A stretch of DNA of 64,000 bases from Bacteroidaceae bacterium (GCA_017464815.1 JAFTYI010000046.1:1-64000), one strand, 5' to 3'; shown: positions 50,194-58,932, counted from the stretch's first letter. Notes: generated by a model not told the origin, from the sequence alone. Program-made: numbers and translations.

Positions 50194-51063
50194 ATGAAAA
50201 AAGCAAGTTTTTTAATGGTTATTGCCATGGCTGCCGGCTTGGTTTCATGCTCAACTCAGGCTCCCAAGGCTAATTTGAAGAGTGACACAGATTCACTTTC
50301 TTACGCATTCGGCGTGACCCAGACTCAGGGTTTCAAGGACTACTTGACACACCAGCTGCGCGTGGACACTGCCAAGATTGGCGACCTGGTGAAGGGATTG
50401 GTTGACGGTGCTAACGGCAAGGACGCACAGAGCCAGATTGCCTACGTAGAGGGTTTGAAAATCGGTAAGATGATGGCCGAAAGTTGGGTGAGCGGACTGA
50501 CAAGCGACGTCTATGGCGACGACTCAACCAAGTCAATCGACAAGGACAACCTGGTGGCCGGATTCATCGCCGGTGTGATGGGCAAGGACCAGCTGATGAC
50601 CATGGAGGATGCACGCAACTACGTGCAGGCCGTGATGGATGCTGCCAACGAGAAGAAGATGGAGGCACAGTATGGCTCAAACCGCGAAGCCGGTGAGAAG
50701 TTCCTGGCCGAGAACAAGACTAAGGAAGGTGTGAAGGAGACTGCCAGCGGCCTGCAGTACAAGGTTATCAAGATGGGTAAGGGCGCTATCCCCACAGCTA
50801 CTGACAAGGTGAGCGTACACTACCGTGGTACGTTGCTGGACGGCACTGAGTTCGACAGCTCTTACAAGCGCAACAAGCCGACTACCTTTGCCGCCAATCA
50901 GGTAATCAAGGGTTGGACCGAGGCCCTCACCATGATGCCCGTAGGCTCAAAGTGGGAACTCTACATCCCCGAATACTTGGCTTACGGCTCACGCAACCAG
51001 GGTCAGATCAAGCCCTTCTCAACCCTGATTTTCGAGGTTGAGCTGCTCGGTATCGAGAAGTAA
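50194..51063 (+). CDS. FKBP-type peptidyl-prolyl isomerase lipoprotein
   Basis: 289 residues. Lipobox LVSC at about 20 (MKKASFLMVIAMAAGLVSC). N-terminal dimerisation region (about 32-180, SLSYAFGVTQTQGFKDYL, IDKDNLVAGFIAGVMG) resembling Mip/FkpA, and FKBP domain (about 190-289: TDKVSVHYRGTLLDGTEFDS, QVIKGWTEALTMMPVGSKWE, YLAYGSRNQGQIKP). A periplasmic or outer-membrane folding helper. Same orientation as the cytoplasmic FKBP and 46 bases behind it, probably one transcript. No terminator with a T tract is obvious after it. Confidence 0.92.
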   Translation: MKKASFLMVIAMAAGLVSCSTQAPKANLKSDTDSLSYAFGVTQTQGFKDYLTHQLRVDTAKIGDLVKGLVDGANGKDAQSQIAYVEGLKIGKMMAESWVSGLTSDVYGDDSTKSIDKDNLVAGFIAGVMGKDQLMTMEDARNYVQAVMDAANEKKMEAQYGSNREAGEKFLAENKTKEGVKETASGLQYKVIKMGKGAIPTATDKVSVHYRGTLLDGTEFDSSYKRNKPTTFAANQVIKGWTEALTMMPVGSKWELYIPEYLAYGSRNQGQIKPFSTLIFEVELLGIEK

Positions 51064-51091
51064 AAGGCTGAGGAATATCTCCCGCATTTTT

Positions 51092-51355
51092 AACAGGCGC
51101 GGATTACGCGGATTACACGGATATAGAACCTACTTTCGCTAGTAGCTTCTCTATACTGTCTCTGTCATTCTGAGCGCAGCGAAGAATCTGACGAGTTGTT
51201 GAGCAAAGCGAAAAATACGTCAGCACAGTTGTTTTGGCTTACGTACACAGATCCTTCACTACGTTCAGGATGACAGAGACCGTCAGAGAGCTGAAACTGG
51301 CGAGGCTTGAAATATAGGAACAAAACCGTGTTCACCCGCGCAATCCGTGCCTGTG
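51092..51355. repeat. Nested inverted-repeat element in the FKBP-Lrp spacer
   Basis: Outer arms: AACAGGCGCGGATTACGCGG (from 51092) and, complementary with two to three mismatches, CCGCGCAATCCGTGCCTGTG (to 51355). Inner arms: GTCTCTGTCATTCTGAGCG (from about 51158) and CGTTCAGGATGACAGAGAC (to about 51280). It belongs to the same dispersed family as 26111-26214 and 56803-56970. The remaining spacer to 51460 has no gene. Confidence 0.7.
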
Positions 51356-51466
51356 TTCTTTTTATCACCCCACCTCTTCCCCTACCCCTCCATTTTTATG
51401 TTATAAAACATCTTTCGTTGACTCAAATGCTAAAAATAGTAGAATTTGAATAGTTTTTTATATATT

Positions 51467-51500
51467 TTTGCGGAGAAACGAAAAAAAAGTTCTACTTTTG
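51467..51500 (+). promoter_or_regulatory. Promoter of the Lrp gene
   Basis: TTTG at 51467-51470 and TACTTTTG at 51493-51500, spacer 22, 46 bases before the ATG. Confidence 0.6.
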
Positions 51501-51546
51501 CTTACGTTTTGATATTTTAAGCAACAAACATATATAATTAACAGCA

Positions 51547-52008
51547 ATGGAAAAGATAGATAGTCTTGACAAGAAGATTCTGGAAATCATTTCGCAGAAC
51601 GCACGTATCCCCTTCAAAGATGTGGCCGCCGAGTGTGGCGTGTCGCGTGCAGCCATTCATCAACGTGTACAGCATCTGTTTGACTTGGGTGTGATTGTGG
51701 GTTCGGGCTATCACGTAAGCCCCAAGACACTTGGTTACAACACCTGCACCTACGTGGGCATCAAGTTGGAGAAAGGCTCGATGTACAAGAGCGTGGTGGA
51801 AGAACTGGTGAAGATTCCCGAGATTGTGGAATGCCACTTCACAACAGGCCCTTACACCATGATGGTGAAGCTCTATGCACGCGACAATGAGCACCTGATG
51901 GACTTGCTGAACAACCGCATGCAGGGCATCCCGGGCGTGGTGTCAACCGAGACACTCATTTCACTTGACCAGAGCATCAAGAAAGAAATCCCCATCTGTA
52001 CCGACTAA
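51547..52008 (+). CDS. Lrp/AsnC-family transcription regulator
   Basis: 153 residues. N-terminal winged HTH (about 3-62: SLDKKILEIISQNARIPFKD, CGVSRAAIHQRVQHLFDLGV) and C-terminal RAM ligand-binding domain (about 70-145: TCTYVGIKLEKGSMYKSVVE, CHFTTGPYTMMVKLYARD). Such proteins form octameric discs and respond to amino acids. Full family length. The small membrane protein gene follows by 18 bases, probably the same operon. Ligand and targets are not visible here. Confidence 0.93.
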   Translation: MEKIDSLDKKILEIISQNARIPFKDVAAECGVSRAAIHQRVQHLFDLGVIVGSGYHVSPKTLGYNTCTYVGIKLEKGSMYKSVVEELVKIPEIVECHFTTGPYTMMVKLYARDNEHLMDLLNNRMQGIPGVVSTETLISLDQSIKKEIPICTD

Positions 52009-52026
52009 ACCCTCACCGCCACCACC

Positions 52027-52329
52027 ATGGAATTTCTGAACGAATATCACTTGGCGGGATTGTTTATAGGTATATGCACTTTCCTGATTATCGGACTGTT
52101 TCACCCGATAGTCATCAAGTGTGAATACTACTGGGGCACAAAATGTTGGTGGGTATTCCTGCTGTTGGGTATAGCAGGGGTAGCCGCCTCTGTTTATGTG
52201 TCAGACATCATCCTGTCATCCCTGTTGGGAGTCTTTGCCTTCTCCTCTTTCTGGACCATCAAAGAGGTGTTTGACCAAGAGAAACGAGTGCAGAAGGGAT
52301 GGTTCCCTAAGAATCCGAAAAGAAAGTGA
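52027..52329 (+). CDS. Small membrane protein, DUF4491-like
   Basis: 100 residues with three hydrophobic helices: about 9-29 (LAGLFIGICTFLIIGLFHPI), 41-60 (WWVFLLLGIAGVAASVYV) and 62-80 (DIILSSLLGVFAFSSFW). A conserved-looking HPIVIKCEYYWGTKCWW segment and a basic C-terminus (KGWFPKNPKRK) follow the pattern of DUF4491 proteins, which are found next to Lrp-type regulators in Bacteroidales. Function unknown. Positive-inside rule suggests a cytoplasmic C-terminus. Confidence 0.8.
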   Translation: MEFLNEYHLAGLFIGICTFLIIGLFHPIVIKCEYYWGTKCWWVFLLLGIAGVAASVYVSDIILSSLLGVFAFSSFWTIKEVFDQEKRVQKGWFPKNPKRK

Positions 52330-52409
52330 GGAGAAGCAGACCCTCCCCCATCCCCTCCGCAAGGGAGGGGCGTGAAATGTAACCCAACTCCGAAATCAGC
52401 ATCTTAGCC

Positions 52410-54167
52410 ATGAACAATTCCTACGACATAAATTCTATTTGTAAAGAGATACACCGCAACTTCCCCACACACAAAAATTCTCCCGTCATAGGCATCACCG
52501 GCAACTTCAACGAAGGGAATTGTGCCGTGGCCGACGGCTACATCCGCTCGGTGTTGGCCGCTGGAGGCACACCGCTCATCATCCCGCCATACGAAGAGGG
52601 TGAAGCGCTGTTGAACACGCTCGACCGCATCGACGGCCTGTTGCTGACGGGCGGTGGCGACATCAACCCCCTCTTCCTCGGCGAAGAGCCGGTGAAACAA
52701 TTGAGCAGCATCAACCACCGGCGCGACCGGCAGGAGCTGGTGATGACCCGCCTGGCTGCCAATCGGCAAATCCCTATTCTGGGCATTTGTCGGGGCATAC
52801 AGATTATGACCGCCGCACTGGGCGGAAAGCTCTATCAGGACATCCACTCGCAACACCCCACGCCTTGCATCAAGCACGACCAGACATTGGACAGAAGCTA
52901 CCCCTCACACACCGTAGAGGTGGAGGAAGGGAGCTTGCTCAACCGCCTGTTTGATGGGGGAAAGAGACTGAACGTGAACAGCTTCCACCACCAGGCGGTG
53001 AAGGAACCGGCACCGGGATTCAAGGTCTGTGCCCGCGCCACGGACGGCATCATCGAGGCGGTGGAGTCGACGGAGTACAAGTCGATGTTAGGCGTGCAAT
53101 GGCATCCCGAGTGCATGATTCTCTGTGGCGACGAGTCGATGCTCCCGCTCTTCCGCTGGCTGACGGGCGAGGCAGCATCTTACCACGAAGCACGAAGGCT
53201 GCACCAGCGCATCCTCACATTGGATTCGCATTGCGACACGCCGATGTTCTTCGACCAACACATCGAATTTCACACCCGCGACCCGAAGATATTGGTCGAC
53301 CTGCACAAAATGACCGAAGGCGGATTGGACGCCACCATCATGGTGGCCTACCTGAAGCAGCTGGAGCGCGACGACGAATCACTGCTTGCCGCCACAGCTA
53401 AGGCCAACCGCATCTTGGATGAAATAGAGGCAATGGTGGCCCGCAACTGCACCGCCATCGAAATTGCCCGCACACCCGACGACCTCTACCGCCACAAGGC
53501 GGAGGGGAAGAAGTCCATCATGCTGGGCATCGAAAACGGCTATGCCATCGGTAAAGACGTGTCGCTCGTCGAGCACTTCCGCCGCCGTGGTGTGGTGTAT
53601 ATGACCCTCTGCCACAATGGCGACAACGACCTGTGCGACTCGGCTCGCGGCAACGGCGAGCACGGTGGCATCAGCCCTTTGGGCGAACAGGTTATCCGCG
53701 AGATGAACCGCACGGGCATGATGGTGGACCTCTCGCACGCGGCAGAGAAGAGTTTCTACGATGCACTGGAGATGAGCCGCACACCCATTGTCTGCTCCCA
53801 CTCGTCGAGCCGCGCCCTGTGCAACCATCCGCGCAACCTGACGGATGAGCAGTTGCGTGCCTTAGCGGCTCGTGGCGGTGTGGCACAAGTGACACTCTAT
53901 AGCGGTTTCCTGCGCGAAGATGCACCCGCCACCATACGCGATGCAGTGGAGCACCTCAACCACATGGTCAACATCATGGGAGTAGAGCACGTGGGCATCG
54001 GCACCGACTTCGACGGCGACGGAGGCATCATCGGGTGCGCCTCGGCTTCGGAGCTTATCAACTTCACCCGCCAACTCCTCCGCGAGCGCTATAGCGAAGC
54101 AGACATCCGCGGCATTTGGGGAGAGAACTTCCTGCGGGTGATGAGGGAGGTGCAAAATTCCTTTTAG
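52410..54167 (+). CDS. Fusion of class I glutamine amidotransferase-like hydrolase (C26) and membrane dipeptidase (M19)
   Basis: 585 residues, two enzymes in one chain, no signal peptide. Residues about 22-262 are a gamma-glutamyl-GABA hydrolase-type C26 domain: GLLLTGGGDINP, nucleophile Cys in LGICRGIQIMTA (about 127), His in GVQWHPEC (about 232). Residues about 268-580 are an M19 dipeptidase: LDSHCDTPM (metal ligands, about 273), MLGIENGYAIG (bridging Glu), LCHNGDNDLCDSARG, CSHSSSRALCNHPRN, HVGIGTDFDGDGG (about 530). M19 enzymes cut dipeptides with either stereochemistry, C26 enzymes cut gamma-glutamyl bonds. A fused pair suggests stepwise breakdown of gamma-glutamyl or peptidoglycan-derived peptides; this is inference. 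Start ATG at 52410 follows a repeat-like GC stretch. Confidence 0.88.
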   Translation: MNNSYDINSICKEIHRNFPTHKNSPVIGITGNFNEGNCAVADGYIRSVLAAGGTPLIIPPYEEGEALLNTLDRIDGLLLTGGGDINPLFLGEEPVKQLSSINHRRDRQELVMTRLAANRQIPILGICRGIQIMTAALGGKLYQDIHSQHPTPCIKHDQTLDRSYPSHTVEVEEGSLLNRLFDGGKRLNVNSFHHQAVKEPAPGFKVCARATDGIIEAVESTEYKSMLGVQWHPECMILCGDESMLPLFRWLTGEAASYHEARRLHQRILTLDSHCDTPMFFDQHIEFHTRDPKILVDLHKMTEGGLDATIMVAYLKQLERDDESLLAATAKANRILDEIEAMVARNCTAIEIARTPDDLYRHKAEGKKSIMLGIENGYAIGKDVSLVEHFRRRGVVYMTLCHNGDNDLCDSARGNGEHGGISPLGEQVIREMNRTGMMVDLSHAAEKSFYDALEMSRTPIVCSHSSSRALCNHPRNLTDEQLRALAARGGVAQVTLYSGFLREDAPATIRDAVEHLNHMVNIMGVEHVGIGTDFDGDGGIIGCASASELINFTRQLLRERYSEADIRGIWGENFLRVMREVQNSF

Positions 54168-54208
54168 GGATGAAAGAAGTCAGGAGTCCAGAAATAATGC
54201 AACATCAT

Positions 54209-54256
54209 GCCGTCTCTGTCATCCTGAGGGAACCGAAGGATCTGTAAACGTCAGCA
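54209..54256 (+). repeat. Half copy of the dispersed TCTCTGTCATYCTGA repeat
   Basis: CCGTCTCTGTCATCCTGAGG followed by GAAGGATCTGTAAACGTCAG, in the spacer before tatD. It lacks the inverted partner found in the other copies. Confidence 0.65.
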
Positions 54257-54268
54257 AAAAGTAATTCA

Positions 54269-54931
54269 ATGATTCTCGATATCCACGCCCACCTCACCCC
54301 CGAAAAGTTGGACGGCCGAGCCATCATCAGCCTCTCCGTCGGTGATGAGGATTTCCAATTCTCTCCCCTACTGAAGGAGGGAAGCACCGTCCCCCTCAGC
54401 ATCGGCCTCCATCCGTGGCATGTTGACGAAGGAAGAACGGCTCAGGCACGTTGTGACCTCATCTCATGGCTAAGCCTGCCCCAGGTTGTGGCTGTTGGCG
54501 AAGCAGGTATCGACCGCCTGCGTGGAGGGAAACTGGAGCTACAACTGGCCGCCTTCGAAATGCAGGCCCGCCTGGCCGACGAGCTGGAAAAACCGCTGAT
54601 TGTGCATTGCGTAAAGGCCTTCGACGAGGTCATCCGCCTGCACAAGACACGCTTCCCCCACGCCCCTTGGATTATCCACGGTTTCCGTGGAAAAGCCGAA
54701 CAGGCCCGCCAGCTCCTACGCGAGGGTCTCTTCCTCTCCTTCGGCGAACATTTCAACGAGGAAACCCTCCGCCTTTGCCCCCTTGACCACCTGTTGATGG
54801 AGACGGACGAAAGCACTACCGACATCGACCAACTTTACCTCCGCGCTGCCTCCTTACGAGGCATGGAGTTGGAGGATTTGAGAAAAAGAGTAAATAAGAA
54901 TATAAAATCCTTAGTTCTAACTTATGAATAA
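54269..54931 (+). CDS. TatD-family metal-dependent hydrolase
   Basis: 220 residues, somewhat short for TatD (about 255-265). The amidohydrolase metal motif is at the start, DIHAHL (His-x-His, about 4-9), then GEAGIDR (metal Glu, about 76-82), IVHCVKA (His), IIHGFRGK (His) and METDES (Asp near the end). TatD proteins are 3'-5' DNA exonucleases or related hydrolases. The N-terminal part between the first two motifs is compressed, typical of a TatD-like subgroup in Bacteroidales. Its stop codon overlaps the start of the aminopeptidase P gene by 8 bases, indicating coupled translation. Confidence 0.85.
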   Translation: MILDIHAHLTPEKLDGRAIISLSVGDEDFQFSPLLKEGSTVPLSIGLHPWHVDEGRTAQARCDLISWLSLPQVVAVGEAGIDRLRGGKLELQLAAFEMQARLADELEKPLIVHCVKAFDEVIRLHKTRFPHAPWIIHGFRGKAEQARQLLREGLFLSFGEHFNEETLRLCPLDHLLMETDESTTDIDQLYLRAASLRGMELEDLRKRVNKNIKSLVLTYE

Positions 54932-56756
54932 AGAAACCAACCCCATGGCAAATGAGGTGCGCAACCGCATCGGTCATCTGCGCGAATATATGAAGAAGGA
55001 GGGGGTGCAGGCCGTGATTGTGCCCAGTACCGACCCGCACGGAAGTGAATATGTGCCCGACCATTGGAAGGTGCGCGAGTGGATTTCGGGCTTCAATGGC
55101 TCGGCCGGCACAGTGGTCGTCACACTCAACGAGGCTGCCCTGTGGACAGACTCGCGCTACTTTCTGCAAGCCGAAGAGCAATTGGAGGGGACGGGCATCC
55201 TGCTGATGAAGGAGAAGTTGCCCGACACGCCCTCCATCACCGACTGGTTGGGAAGTGTGCTAAAGAAGGACGACACGGTGGGCATTGACCCCACGGTGAA
55301 CAACCGCGACCAGGCGGAGGTTTGGGCCGACGAGCTGATGGAGAAGTCCGGCATCTCCCTGACGCACATCCCCACGGAGTGGTGGGACGAGCTTTGGCCC
55401 CTCCGCCCCCAACTCCCTTGCGAGGAGGTGGAAATTCAGCCCCTTCCCCTTGCCGGAGAGAGCTGCACTAGCAAGCTGGCACGCATCCGCAAGGAGATTG
55501 GGAAGAAGACACTCATCGTCTCGGCCCTCGACGACATCGCCTGGACGCTGAACCTGCGCGGACGCGACGTGCATTGCAATCCCGTGGTGGTGAGCTACCT
55601 GATTATCACGCCCGACGAGGCTCATTTTTTTTCCCTACCTGAGAAAATTTCTTCTTCCGTAGGGGAATATTTGCGCGAACACAATGTCACCCTCCACCCC
55701 TACGCGGACTTCTACCGCATGGTGGCCACTTTCGACACCTACCCCCTGTTGCTCCCCACCAATTGCAACGTGGAAATCAGCACCCGTTGCCAACGCATCA
55801 TCATCGAAGGTTGCCTACATATCATCGACGAAGGACGATGCACCTTTGCCCCCTCGCCCATCACGGCCATGAAGGCCATCAAGAACGAGGCGGAGATAGA
55901 AGGTTTCCGCAAGGCGATGGTGCGCGACGGTGTGGCTCTCGTGCGTTTCCTCCGTTGGTTAGAGGAGAAAATGGAGCGTGGCGAAGAGGTGACGGAGCTG
56001 AGCGCCGATGCCGAACTGACGCGCCAACGCTCGTATCAGGCACTCTTCCGCGACATCAGTTTCGACACCATTGCGGGATATGGCCACCACGGCGCCATCG
56101 TGCACTACGAACCTACACCCGAGAGCGACATTCCCCTGCAACCCAAGGGATTGCTCCTGCTCGATAGTGGAGCCCAATACATGGATGGCACGACAGACAT
56201 CACCCGCACCATCCCCCTCGGCCCTCTCACCGACGACGAGCGACGCGACTACACCCTGGTGCTGAAAGGTAACATCGCCCTCAGCCGCGCCCACTTCCCC
56301 CACGGCACATGCGGCACCCAGCTCGACGTGCTTGCCCGCCAATTCATGTGGGCCGAAGGTATCAACTACCTCCACGGCACGGGCCACGGCGTAGGCTCAT
56401 ACCTGAACGTACACGAGGGGCCTCACCAATTCCGCATGAATCACATGCCCGCCCTGCTGCTCCCCGGCATGACGGTGACCAACGAACCGGGCATCTACCG
56501 CGCGGGAAGCCACGGTGTGCGCATTGAAAACATGATGCTCATCGTGCCCGACAAGGAGACGGACTTCGGCACCTACTACAAGTTCGACATCCTCACCCTC
56601 TGCCCCATCGACACGCACCCCATCGTCCTCGACATGATGACGCCCGACGAACTGCAATGGCTCAATGCCTACCACCAACGGGTGTATGACGAACTCGCAC
56701 CACACCTCGATGAAGAGGAGAAGGAGTGGCTGAGAGGGAAGACAGGCCCCCTATAA
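54924..56756 (+). CDS. pepP: Xaa-Pro aminopeptidase (aminopeptidase P, M24B)
   Basis: 610 residues, the long three-domain aminopeptidase P as in eukaryotes and Bacteroidetes. Two creatinase-type N-terminal domains (about 15-150 and 160-325: AVIVPSTDPHGSEYVPDHW, FNGSAGTVVVT) precede the pita-bread catalytic domain (about 330-590). Metal ligands: LLDSGAQYMDGTTDITRT (both Asp), HGTGHGVGSY (His), VTNEPGIY (Glu), GVRIENMML (Glu). It releases an N-terminal residue before proline. No signal peptide. The start at 54924 overlaps the tatD stop; Met8 (54945) is the alternative start. Confidence 0.92.
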   Translation: MNKETNPMANEVRNRIGHLREYMKKEGVQAVIVPSTDPHGSEYVPDHWKVREWISGFNGSAGTVVVTLNEAALWTDSRYFLQAEEQLEGTGILLMKEKLPDTPSITDWLGSVLKKDDTVGIDPTVNNRDQAEVWADELMEKSGISLTHIPTEWWDELWPLRPQLPCEEVEIQPLPLAGESCTSKLARIRKEIGKKTLIVSALDDIAWTLNLRGRDVHCNPVVVSYLIITPDEAHFFSLPEKISSSVGEYLREHNVTLHPYADFYRMVATFDTYPLLLPTNCNVEISTRCQRIIIEGCLHIIDEGRCTFAPSPITAMKAIKNEAEIEGFRKAMVRDGVALVRFLRWLEEKMERGEEVTELSADAELTRQRSYQALFRDISFDTIAGYGHHGAIVHYEPTPESDIPLQPKGLLLLDSGAQYMDGTTDITRTIPLGPLTDDERRDYTLVLKGNIALSRAHFPHGTCGTQLDVLARQFMWAEGINYLHGTGHGVGSYLNVHEGPHQFRMNHMPALLLPGMTVTNEPGIYRAGSHGVRIENMMLIVPDKETDFGTYYKFDILTLCPIDTHPIVLDMMTPDELQWLNAYHQRVYDELAPHLDEEEKEWLRGKTGPL

Positions 56757-56802
56757 CTCCCCCGAAAGGGGAGGATTTAGAAATCCAAGCTATCCAGCCC
56801 TA

Positions 56803-56970
56803 TGCTGTCTCTGTCATTCTGACCATACCTTATTAAAAAGAATCAAAAGAGGTTTTCGATGAGCTTTTGGCGAATAACAGCAGTGAAGAATCTGTAAACG
56901 CAAGCAAAATGTTATGCTGACGCTATCAGATTCTTCGTCCTATCGTCCTCAGAATGACAAAGACAGCATG
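56803..56970. repeat. Dispersed inverted repeat with TCTCTGTCATTCTGA ends
   Basis: Outer arms GCTGTCTCTGTCATTCTGA (from 56804) and TCAGAATGACAAAGACAGC (to about 56968). Inner pair GAAGAATCTG...CAGATTCTTC. It fills most of the aminopeptidase P - carbonic anhydrase gap and carries no gene. Confidence 0.75.
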
Positions 56971-57035
56971 AGAAAGGACAAAACAAATTGAGAAACTTTT
57001 TAGGTATTTTACTCCCTAAAAAAAAGAAATACTAT

Positions 57036-57554
57036 ATGGCTCTAATCAAATCAGTTCGGGGATTCACCCCACAAATAGGAAAAGACTGCTACCTGGCCGA
57101 GAACGCCACCATCGTAGGCGATGTGGTGATGGGCGACCAGTGCAGCATTTGGTTCAACACCGTGTTGCGCGGCGACGTAAACAGCATCCGCATCGGCAAC
57201 CGCGTGAACATTCAGGACGGTAGCGTGCTACACACGCTCTACGAGAAATCCACCATCACCATCGGCGACGACGTCTCCGTAGGTCACAACGTCACCATCC
57301 ACGGTGCCGATGTGGACGACTTTGCCCTCATCGGCATGGGAGCCACCCTGCTCGACCATGCCCACGTGGGACGCGGCGCCATCGTAGCGGCCGGTGCCCT
57401 CGTGCTGGCCAACACACAGATAGGCCCTGGCGAACTGTGGGCGGGCGTACCGGCCAAGTTCATCAAAAAGGTGGCTCCCGACCAAGCCAAGGAAATCAAC
57501 GAAAAGATTGCCAACGGATACATCATGTATGCGGGGTGGTACAAGGAGAGTTAA
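57036..57554 (+). CDS. Gamma-class carbonic anhydrase-like hexapeptide protein
   Basis: 172 residues from MALIKSVRGFTPQIGKDCYL; an upstream Met adds a Lys-rich stretch unlike the family. Left-handed beta-helix of hexapeptide repeats (about 18-140). The zinc-binding histidines of the gamma-CA type are present: VLH (about 66) and VGHNVTIHGAD (about 83-93). The Arg-Asp pair in VLRGDVNSIRIG is kept. C-terminal helix at about 145-172. The protein probably binds zinc or iron; carbonic anhydrase activity is known for some family members only, and the catalytic acidic loop of the Cam type is absent, as in YrdA/CaiE-like members. Confidence 0.85.
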   Translation: MALIKSVRGFTPQIGKDCYLAENATIVGDVVMGDQCSIWFNTVLRGDVNSIRIGNRVNIQDGSVLHTLYEKSTITIGDDVSVGHNVTIHGADVDDFALIGMGATLLDHAHVGRGAIVAAGALVLANTQIGPGELWAGVPAKFIKKVAPDQAKEINEKIANGYIMYAGWYKES

Positions 57555-57658
57555 GAATTAAAAGTTAAAAGTTAAAAGTTAAAAATTAAAGGTTAGAAGT
57601 TAAAAATTAAAGGTTGAAGTAGAGGCTGCATAAATTGTCTTTTGGAGCTGAAGAGACG

Positions 57659-57721
57659 GACTATGGAAGTCAGCAGCTTGACTATGGAAGTGCAGGCATG
57701 GATTATGGAAATCCATCATTC
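57659..57721 (+). repeat. Three 21-nt tandem units (array E)
   Basis: Units at 57659, 57680 and 57701, beginning GACTATGGAAGT, GACTATGGAAGT and GATTATGGAAAT, each followed by 9 variable bases. The middle unit equals the middle unit of array D (17769-17789) over all 21 bases, and the first differs in only three. The stretch before it (57555-57615) is a run of imperfect AAAGTTAA-like words. Confidence 0.8.
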
Positions 57722-57750
57722 TGTTCACATGATTGCTCTTCTTCTGAACA

Positions 57751-57800
57751 GTTAACTCCGTTCGCGAACCGTGTTTGTTTGGTTCACAAACGGAGTTAAC
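57751..57800. repeat. 20-bp hairpin upstream of the ECF sigma gene
   Basis: Arms 57751-57770 (GTTAACTCCGTTCGCGAACC) and 57781-57800 (18 of 20 complementary), loop GTGTTTGTTT. It lies 124 bases before the chosen sigma start. It may be an operator, a leader structure or a terminator for the carbonic anhydrase gene; no T tract follows on the plus strand. Confidence 0.75.
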
Positions 57801-57924
57801 ACTTATGTTTTCCACAAAAAAAGAGAAAAAAACCACCTCCACACTGTTACAAACCCCACCCTTCGTCGTTTACCCTTATGGAAGCGACAAACTAACGCGC
57901 ATCAACGAAAGTGAAGAACTACCC

Positions 57925-58434
57925 ATGAGCGAAGAACATCTGACATCCGTCTTTACCCGTATGCGGAAGCGGCTACAACGGTTGGCCATGCAATTCCTGC
58001 CCAGCGAGGAGGATGCCGACGATGCCCTGCAAGAGGCTTTCTGCCGCTTGTGGCCACGGGCAGATGCGCTCACAAATGCCGAGCAGGCCGAGGCGGCAAC
58101 CACCCTGACGGTGCGCAACCTGTGCATCGACGAGGCACGCCGACGGAACCGACGCCCCACCCTGGAGCTGATGCCCGAACGCGACGAGGCCGACGAGCCG
58201 GAGCCTTCGCCCCAAGAAGCAATGGAGAGGGAAGAGCAGTTTGCCCTGATTGAGGAAATCCTGCACCAACGGCTGACACCCCTCCAACAACAGGTGTTGA
58301 AGATGAAGGAGTACGAGGAGATGAGCTACGAAGAGATTGCCACCCGATTGGGCATGGAGCAGACGGCCGTGAGGATGAACCTCTCGCGAGCCCGGAAGCA
58401 ATTGAGAGAAGAATTCAGAAAAAGAACATCATAA
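57925..58434 (+). CDS. ECF-type RNA polymerase sigma factor
   Basis: 169 residues from MSEEHLTSVFTRMRKRLQRL. Longer in-frame starts (57775, 57805) would add a Ser/Thr-rich leader not usual for the family, so the inner ATG is preferred. Sigma-70 region 2 (about 5-75: AMQFLPSEEDADDALQEAFC, RLWPRA) and region 4 (about 110-165: LTPLQQQVLKMKEYEEMSYE, EIATRLGMEQTAVRMNLSRA). No region 3, as in all ECF factors. It is followed by a single-span protein likely to be its anti-sigma factor, then two exported proteins; the whole is one rightward operon. The signal is unknown. Confidence 0.9.
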   Translation: MSEEHLTSVFTRMRKRLQRLAMQFLPSEEDADDALQEAFCRLWPRADALTNAEQAEAATTLTVRNLCIDEARRRNRRPTLELMPERDEADEPEPSPQEAMEREEQFALIEEILHQRLTPLQQQVLKMKEYEEMSYEEIATRLGMEQTAVRMNLSRARKQLREEFRKRTS

Positions 58435-58447
58435 AAAGAAGACCATC

Positions 58448-58918
58448 ATGACGAAAGAAGACAACCGCTATTGGCACGACTTGGCCCGCCGATATTTTGA
58501 GGCTGAGACGACCGACGAGGAGGAACGGGCACTGAAGTGCTTTGCCGTCTCGCCCGAGGCTGACGGAGCCGAATGGGACGAGCTGCGTGCCGTGATGGGC
58601 TATGCCGCCATGGGCAGACGGGTACACGGAGGTACGGACAAGAAGGCTCCCGTCCGCCAACTGACGCACCGCACACGCATAGCGGTGGCCGCGGCCATCG
58701 TGGCAAGCCTGGTGGCAATCCCCGCCATCCGTTGGATGACGACACAGAAGGCGGAAAGTCAGGACATCTGCATCGCCTACGTCAACGGAAACCGCGTGAC
58801 CGACCCCACCCAAGTGATACAAGCCATGCACCGCGCCATGGCACACGTGCAACAGGTGGAGCCTATGGCGACCGTTGAAGAACAATTGGGAAACATGTTT
58901 GAACTGATGAAGGAATAA
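58448..58918 (+). CDS. Single-span membrane protein, probable anti-sigma factor
   Basis: 156 residues, 13 bases after the sigma gene. Cytoplasmic N-terminus about 1-75 with helices (RYWHDLARRYFEAETTDEEE), one transmembrane helix at about 79-97 (IAVAAAIVASLVAIPAIRW), and a periplasmic part (about 98-156) ending in MATVEEQLGNMFELMKE. Size, topology and position match anti-sigma factors of Bacteroidetes ECF systems. No zinc-finger HxxxCxxC motif is visible, so it is not of the ZAS type. Function assigned from context. Confidence 0.65.
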   Translation: MTKEDNRYWHDLARRYFEAETTDEEERALKCFAVSPEADGAEWDELRAVMGYAAMGRRVHGGTDKKAPVRQLTHRTRIAVAAAIVASLVAIPAIRWMTTQKAESQDICIAYVNGNRVTDPTQVIQAMHRAMAHVQQVEPMATVEEQLGNMFELMKE

Positions 58919-58932
58919 AAACATTGAGCATT

